Source: Pseudoclavibacter sp. RFBB5
GTDB lineage: Bacteria > Actinomycetota > Actinomycetes > Actinomycetales > Microbacteriaceae
Assembly: GCF_002931555.1 (NCBI RefSeq)
Contig: NZ_PSTZ01000004.1
Location: 29,185 to 93,184 of the forward strand
Length of the DNA: 64,000 bases
Direction of reading: 5' to 3'
Shown in pieces: positions 60,360 through 64,000 of this stretch; position 1 is the stretch's first letter; the number at the start of each line of letters is the position of its first letter. Both the position numbers and the translations under genes were made by a program. The notes beneath the pieces are model-generated. The model ran no database searches and was not told the DNA's origin. It saw only the letters and a program-made list of their open reading frames with translations.

Positions 60360-61334
60360 TCAGGCGGAGGTGGTGATCGGGGCCCTGGTCGGCATGGAGT
60401 GCGTCGCAACGGCTTCACCGTCGCCCGCGGCCTCATGCTGCTGGGTGCGCTTCGAGCGGAGGAACGACGGCACGCGCCGCTTCTGCCCGGCGAAGGCGGC
60501 CGTCACTCGGTCGAGGAACATGGCGAGGATCACGACCGCGATGCCCGCCTCGAATCCGAGCGCGACGTCGATGCGGTTGAGGCTCTGCACGACCTGCGCA
60601 CCGAGTCCGCCCGCGCCGACCATGCCGGCGATGACGACCATCGAGAGCGCGAGCATGATGATCTGGTTGACGCCGGCCATGATGGAGGGCATCGCGAGGG
60701 GCAGCTGGATCTGACGCAGGATGCGGCCGGGGGTCGCGCCGAACGCGCGCCCTGCCTCGACCACTTCCTTGTCGACCCCGCGGATGCCCAGCTCCGTCAT
60801 GCGCACGCCGGGAGCCATGGCGAAGATGATGGTCGCCACGATGCCGGGCACGACGCCGACGCGGAACAGGATGAGGGCCGGGATCAGGTACACGAACGCC
60901 GGCATGGTCTGCATGAAGTCGAGGACCGGCTTGATGGCGTTCGATGCTGCGTCGGACTTCGCGGCCCAGATGCCGAGCGGGATGCTGAAGAGGATCGCCA
61001 GGAGGCTCGCGACCAGCACGAGCGCAAGCGTCGTCATGGCGTTCTCCCACTGGTCGACGCCCACGATGATGAGGAAGCCGACGAGGCTCCCGACTGCGAG
61101 CTTCCAGCCCTTGGCGAAGAACGCGATCGCTGCGACGACGATGAGGATCGCCCAGAACGGCGGGGTCTCCAGCACCCAGTAGACGCCCTCGTACATGCCC
61201 TGGAAGATGGTGCGGATCACGGCGAAGAAGCCGTCGAGGGCAGTCGTCAGCCAGTCGACGACTGCCTCTGCGCCCTCACCGAGGGGCAGTCGGAACGTGG
61301 CGGGCAGGGTCGTGAGCGCGGTGGCGGCGATCAT
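60360..61334 (-). CDS. Glycine-betaine ABC importer permease (ProW type)
   Basis: ATG 61334 overlaps the upstream ATPase stop by 4 nt. The 324-residue protein has a 45-residue cytoplasmic/amphipathic N-terminus, then six or seven helices. The ProW-type central block reads DFMQTMPAFVYLIPALILFRVGVVPGIVATIIFAMAPGVRMTELGIRGVDKEVVEAGRAFGATPGRILRQIQLPLAMPSIM, where the last part is the EAA loop. It forms the channel for osmolyte uptake. Confidence 0.95.
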   Translation of the reverse strand: MIAATALTTLPATFRLPLGEGAEAVVDWLTTALDGFFAVIRTIFQGMYEGVYWVLETPPFWAILIVVAAIAFFAKGWKLAVGSLVGFLIIVGVDQWENAMTTLALVLVASLLAILFSIPLGIWAAKSDAASNAIKPVLDFMQTMPAFVYLIPALILFRVGVVPGIVATIIFAMAPGVRMTELGIRGVDKEVVEAGRAFGATPGRILRQIQLPLAMPSIMAGVNQIIMLALSMVVIAGMVGAGGLGAQVVQSLNRIDVALGFEAGIAVVILAMFLDRVTAAFAGQKRRVPSFLRSKRTQQHEAAGDGEAVATHSMPTRAPITTSA

Positions 61335-62599
61335 GCGTGGCTCCCTTCGAGCGTCTCTGCGATATCCGCCGGGCTGACGCTCGAGACGGGGTCGATGATC
61401 GGGAGCAGGCCCGTCGTGCTTGGAACGTTCGCGAGCGAGGCGAGGATCGTGACGCGAGGCACGACGCCCAGGAGTCGCTGGTTCTCGTCGACGACCGCGA
61501 TCGGCAGCGTCGAGTCGACCGACAGCTCGAACAGGTCCGAGAGCGGCGTCTCGGGGGAGACCATGGCGATGTCGCGCTTGATGGCGCTCACGAGGTCGGG
61601 CTGGCCGTCCTTCACGAGGCGCATGACGTGGCGGTCGATGACGGCGCCCTCGAGCTTGCGGCCGGTGGACGTGATGAACGCCCCGCCGGTCTGCGTGTCG
61701 CGCATGACGCGGAGCGCACCACGGGGGCCGGCGCTCTGCGGGACGACGGCGCGGGCGGGCTCCATGACGCTGCCAGCGGTGAGCACACGCGCCCGGTCCA
61801 CATCCTGCACGAACTGCGCGACGTAGTCGTTTGCCGGGTCCGTGAGGATGTCTTCCGGCGTCCCGATCTGCACGATCGCACCGTCGCGCATCACGGCGAT
61901 CCGGTCGCCGAGGAACATCGCCTCGTTGAGGTCGTGCGTGATGAAGATGATGGTCTTGCCGAGCTCTGCCTGCAGCTCGACGAGCTCTTCCTGCATCTCG
62001 CGACGGATGAGCGGGTCGAGTGCGCTGAACGCCTCGTCCATGAGCAGGATGTCGGTCTCGGCCGTGAGCGCGCGGGCGATGCCGACGCGCTGCTGCATGC
62101 CTCCGGACAGCTCGGACGGCAGCGAGTCGGCCCACTGGCCGAGGCTCACGCGGTCGAGGACCTTGCGGGCGCGTTCGAGGCGCTCTGCGCGCGGCACGCC
62201 CTGCACCTCGAGACCGAAGGCGGCGTTCTCGAGCACGGTGCGGTGCGGGAAGAGCGCGAAGTGCTGGAACACCATGGAGACGTGGTTCTGGCGCACGCTG
62301 CGCACCTCGGCGGCGTCGGCCGTCGCGAGGTCGGTGCCGTGGATGACGATGCTGCCGGCGGTCGGTTCGAGCAGGCCGTTGAGCGTGCGGATGAGGGTGG
62401 ACTTGCCCGAGCCGGAGAGGCCCATGACGACGAAGATCTCGCCCTGCTTGACGTCGAAGGTGGCGTCGATGACTGCCGCGGTGACCCCGGCGCCGAGTTC
62501 TGATCTCGGCGTTCCGGAGCTCAGTCGCTTCGCGGCTTCCTTGGGCTTGCGCCCGAAGACCTTCGTGAGGCCCTTCACAGACACAGCTGTGTCGTTCAC
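61331..62599 (-). CDS. Glycine-betaine ABC importer ATPase (ProV type) with CBS domains
   Basis: GTG 62599 has GGGAGA upstream. The 422-residue protein has Walker A GLSGSGKST (60-68), Q-loop FQHFALFPHRTV, signature LSGGMQQRV, Walker B ILLMDEAFSALD, and H-loop THDLNEA. A C-terminal CBS pair (~280-422: VIDRHVMRLVKDGQPDLVSAI... VVDENQRLLGVVPRVTILASL) probably senses ionic strength or a nucleotide, as in OpuA. It powers the osmolyte importer and is the first gene of the operon. Confidence 0.95.
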   Translation of the reverse strand: MNDTAVSVKGLTKVFGRKPKEAAKRLSSGTPRSELGAGVTAAVIDATFDVKQGEIFVVMGLSGSGKSTLIRTLNGLLEPTAGSIVIHGTDLATADAAEVRSVRQNHVSMVFQHFALFPHRTVLENAAFGLEVQGVPRAERLERARKVLDRVSLGQWADSLPSELSGGMQQRVGIARALTAETDILLMDEAFSALDPLIRREMQEELVELQAELGKTIIFITHDLNEAMFLGDRIAVMRDGAIVQIGTPEDILTDPANDYVAQFVQDVDRARVLTAGSVMEPARAVVPQSAGPRGALRVMRDTQTGGAFITSTGRKLEGAVIDRHVMRLVKDGQPDLVSAIKRDIAMVSPETPLSDLFELSVDSTLPIAVVDENQRLLGVVPRVTILASLANVPSTTGLLPIIDPVSSVSPADIAETLEGSHA

Positions 62600-63060
62600 G
62601 CGTTCTCCCTGCGGTAGATGGATCGGACGCGAAAGATCGCAGCGGTTCGCGACGCTGCCTCGCATGACGAGGCGGTCGCTGAGGCGGCGGGTACCGGGCA
62701 CGGACTGCGCCAGAATGTCGATTGGGCGCGGTCATCGCCCCGGGCGCGCGCTGCCGATCGAGATTGCCTCACAGAGGCAGCGGATAAAGCGCACCGGGTT
62801 GGTCTTTCGCGGGGAATCGCGGCGCCGAACCGGTGTGGCGGCGATTACTCCGAGAGTCAACGCTAGCAAGGTGCCTTCCCCGGGTAACGCCTGAGAGGGT
62901 TGATTTTCCGCCAAACTCGGCCCGTTTGCCAGGTCTCGACCCAGCGTCTCGCCCATGCCTGCGCGGATCGGAGCACCAGGCGTGATAGTTACCGGAGCGT
63001 TACATCAGGGGCGGCGAAAGCACTAAACATCCGCCCAACTCGGCCTGACAAGATGAGCGG
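62600..63060. other. 461-bp divergent intergenic region upstream of the betaine-importer operon
   Basis: No gene is supported here. It holds promoters for the minus-strand importer operon and the plus-strand CPBP-like gene. A 15-bp direct repeat CCGCC[A/C]AACTCGGCC occurs at 62908-62922 and 63031-63045 (one mismatch). On the minus strand, TTGCTA-N16-TAATCG near 62848-62875 is a weak promoter candidate. The long 5' region before the importer operon could hold a regulatory leader, but no known riboswitch motif is recognised. Confidence 0.6.
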
Positions 63061-63903
63061 ATGAGCGAACGAGCGCAGAACCCGCCCGTCACCGGCACCC
63101 CGAAACGTGCATCCGAGGGGCTCAAGCTCCTGCACCTGTTCGCCGCACTTCTGGTCGTGTGCAGCGCGACCGTCCTCTTCGCGTTCGAGAACAACCTCGG
63201 CTACCTGCCGCTCGCCGCCGGAATCGCCCTCGGGTTCGTCGCAGATCGTGGCCTCGGCCGCGACCTGCTGCTCATCGGAATCGGCATGGGCATCATCAGC
63301 CTCCACTCGATGAAAGCCGACATCTCGTGGGGCAACATCTTCGTGATGGGCACAGTGCTCTCGCTCGCCGTGGCCGTGCCGTACGCCATCTCGAGGTGGA
63401 TCTACAAGGATCACGCCGTCCGGTTCCCGCTGCGCCGCGGCACCCCCTGGTCAAGGCTCGAGAAGCTCTGGCTCGGCCTCGTCCTGGTCCTCGGCTGGCT
63501 CATCCTGCCGTTCTACTTCATCACCTCAGGCGTCTACCAGAACTGGCCAGCCGTCACGACCGCGTCCGAGATCGGGCGCCTCTTCGTCGGCGTCGGCTTC
63601 GTCGGCATCTGGGACGAGCTGTTCTTCATCTGCACGGTGTTCACGCTGCTCCTGCGCCACTTCCCGTTCTGGGTCGCCAACGTGCTGCAGTCGATCGTCT
63701 TCGTCTCCTTCCTCTGGGAGCTCGGCTACCAGTCGTGGGGGCCGCTGCTCACCCTGCCGTTCGCGCTCATCCAGGGCTGGATCTTCACGAAGACCAAGTC
63801 GCTCACGTACGTCATCTGCGTGCACCTGCTCTTCGATCTCGTCGTGTTCCTCGTCATCGTCCACGCCCACCATCCCGCCTGGCTGCCGATCTTCCTGTAC
63901 TAG
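63061..63903 (+). CDS. CPBP-like polytopic membrane protein, divergent
   Basis: The 280-residue protein has seven or eight helices. The C-half resembles CPBP/Abi intramembrane proteases: GFVGIWDELFFICTVFTLLLRHF (Asp185-Glu186 in place of the usual Glu-Glu) and LTYVICVHLLFDLVVF (His255, Asp259). The middle FxxxH motif reads FVSFLWELGY without a histidine. It may therefore be an inactive or altered family member. It is divergent from the betaine importer operon. Confidence is high that it is a gene, lower for the family. Confidence 0.65.
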   Translation: MSERAQNPPVTGTPKRASEGLKLLHLFAALLVVCSATVLFAFENNLGYLPLAAGIALGFVADRGLGRDLLLIGIGMGIISLHSMKADISWGNIFVMGTVLSLAVAVPYAISRWIYKDHAVRFPLRRGTPWSRLEKLWLGLVLVLGWLILPFYFITSGVYQNWPAVTTASEIGRLFVGVGFVGIWDELFFICTVFTLLLRHFPFWVANVLQSIVFVSFLWELGYQSWGPLLTLPFALIQGWIFTKTKSLTYVICVHLLFDLVVFLVIVHAHHPAWLPIFLY

Positions 63904-64000
63904 CGCGCCCCCGCATTCCCGCCTTCGTCGCTGCCACCCCGCCGCCCGCGCCACATCCACACCTCCACCCCCACCTCCACTTCCACCCCCACCTCCATCC

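Noticed and set aside
60360..62735. Single fused permease-ATPase reading frame
   Set aside because: The frame stays open across the ATPase region only in the wrong phase; the ProW domain begins at 61334 and overlaps the real ATPase stop by 4 nt.
62600..63060. Riboswitch in the betaine-importer leader
   Set aside because: Several short hairpins can be drawn but no known riboswitch core is recognisable.

Overview
The window is chromosomal DNA from a high-GC actinobacterium. Codon third positions are almost all G or C, many genes start with GTG, and many start codons sit 5-7 nt after a TANNNT -10 hexamer, as in leaderless actinobacterial mRNAs. An actinobacterial ArgA-type acetyltransferase, ClpC, RadA and a CUT1 sugar transporter without its own ATPase fit the same picture. 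The Tat signal peptides with an AW[ST]TPV core make Microbacteriaceae my best guess; this is inference. I see no insertion sequence, prophage, CRISPR array or rRNA; there is one tRNA-Ser(CGA).

Layout. 0-5 kb: the end of a PD-(D/E)XK-type protein with a large hairpin and tandem repeat downstream, a FUSC-type membrane protein, and a divergent pair of Tat-exported surface proteins. 4.8-10.4 kb: BCCT osmolyte transporter, HAD-IIA phosphatase, an unlisted 59-residue membrane protein, MFS exporter, lipoprotein. 10.5-14.1 kb: a large LuxR/STAND regulator followed by a third Tat-exported protein with the same signal peptide. 14.3-26 kb: clpC, a PadR/HAAS-domain pair, MFS exporter, exopolyphosphatase, ArgA-type acetyltransferase, a membrane-anchored protein, sortase-anchored 5'-nucleotidase, radA.

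26-30.5 kb: sugar ABC importer and a diacylglycerol kinase-family gene, then tRNA-Ser. 30.5-39.9 kb: CPBP protease, a VOC protein overlapping a Cys-rich small protein, an XRE-cupin regulator, DUF1028, a complete oligopeptide ABC importer with fused ATPases, DUF808. 39.9-50.1 kb: a cell-surface glycan island with a flippase, four glycosyltransferases, a 726-residue polytopic protein, a methyltransferase-like/phosphotransferase fusion and a P-loop kinase.

50.2-64 kb: PutP; a divergent TetR / agmatine deiminase-amidase unit around a 28-bp operator-like palindrome; DEAD-box helicase; GH1 beta-glucosidase coupled to a HAD phosphatase; a glycine-betaine ABC importer; and a divergent CPBP-like membrane protein.

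Functional themes are osmolyte uptake (BCCT, PutP, ProVWX-like), surface display and glycans (three Tat proteins, LATTG-anchored nucleotidase, glycan island), nutrient import, and protein and DNA maintenance (ClpC, RadA, helicase). Genes are packed tightly: eleven adjacent pairs overlap by exactly 4 nt (ATGA or GTGA). Convergent genes are often separated by strong perfect hairpins. All functions are read from sequence motifs; no database search was run.
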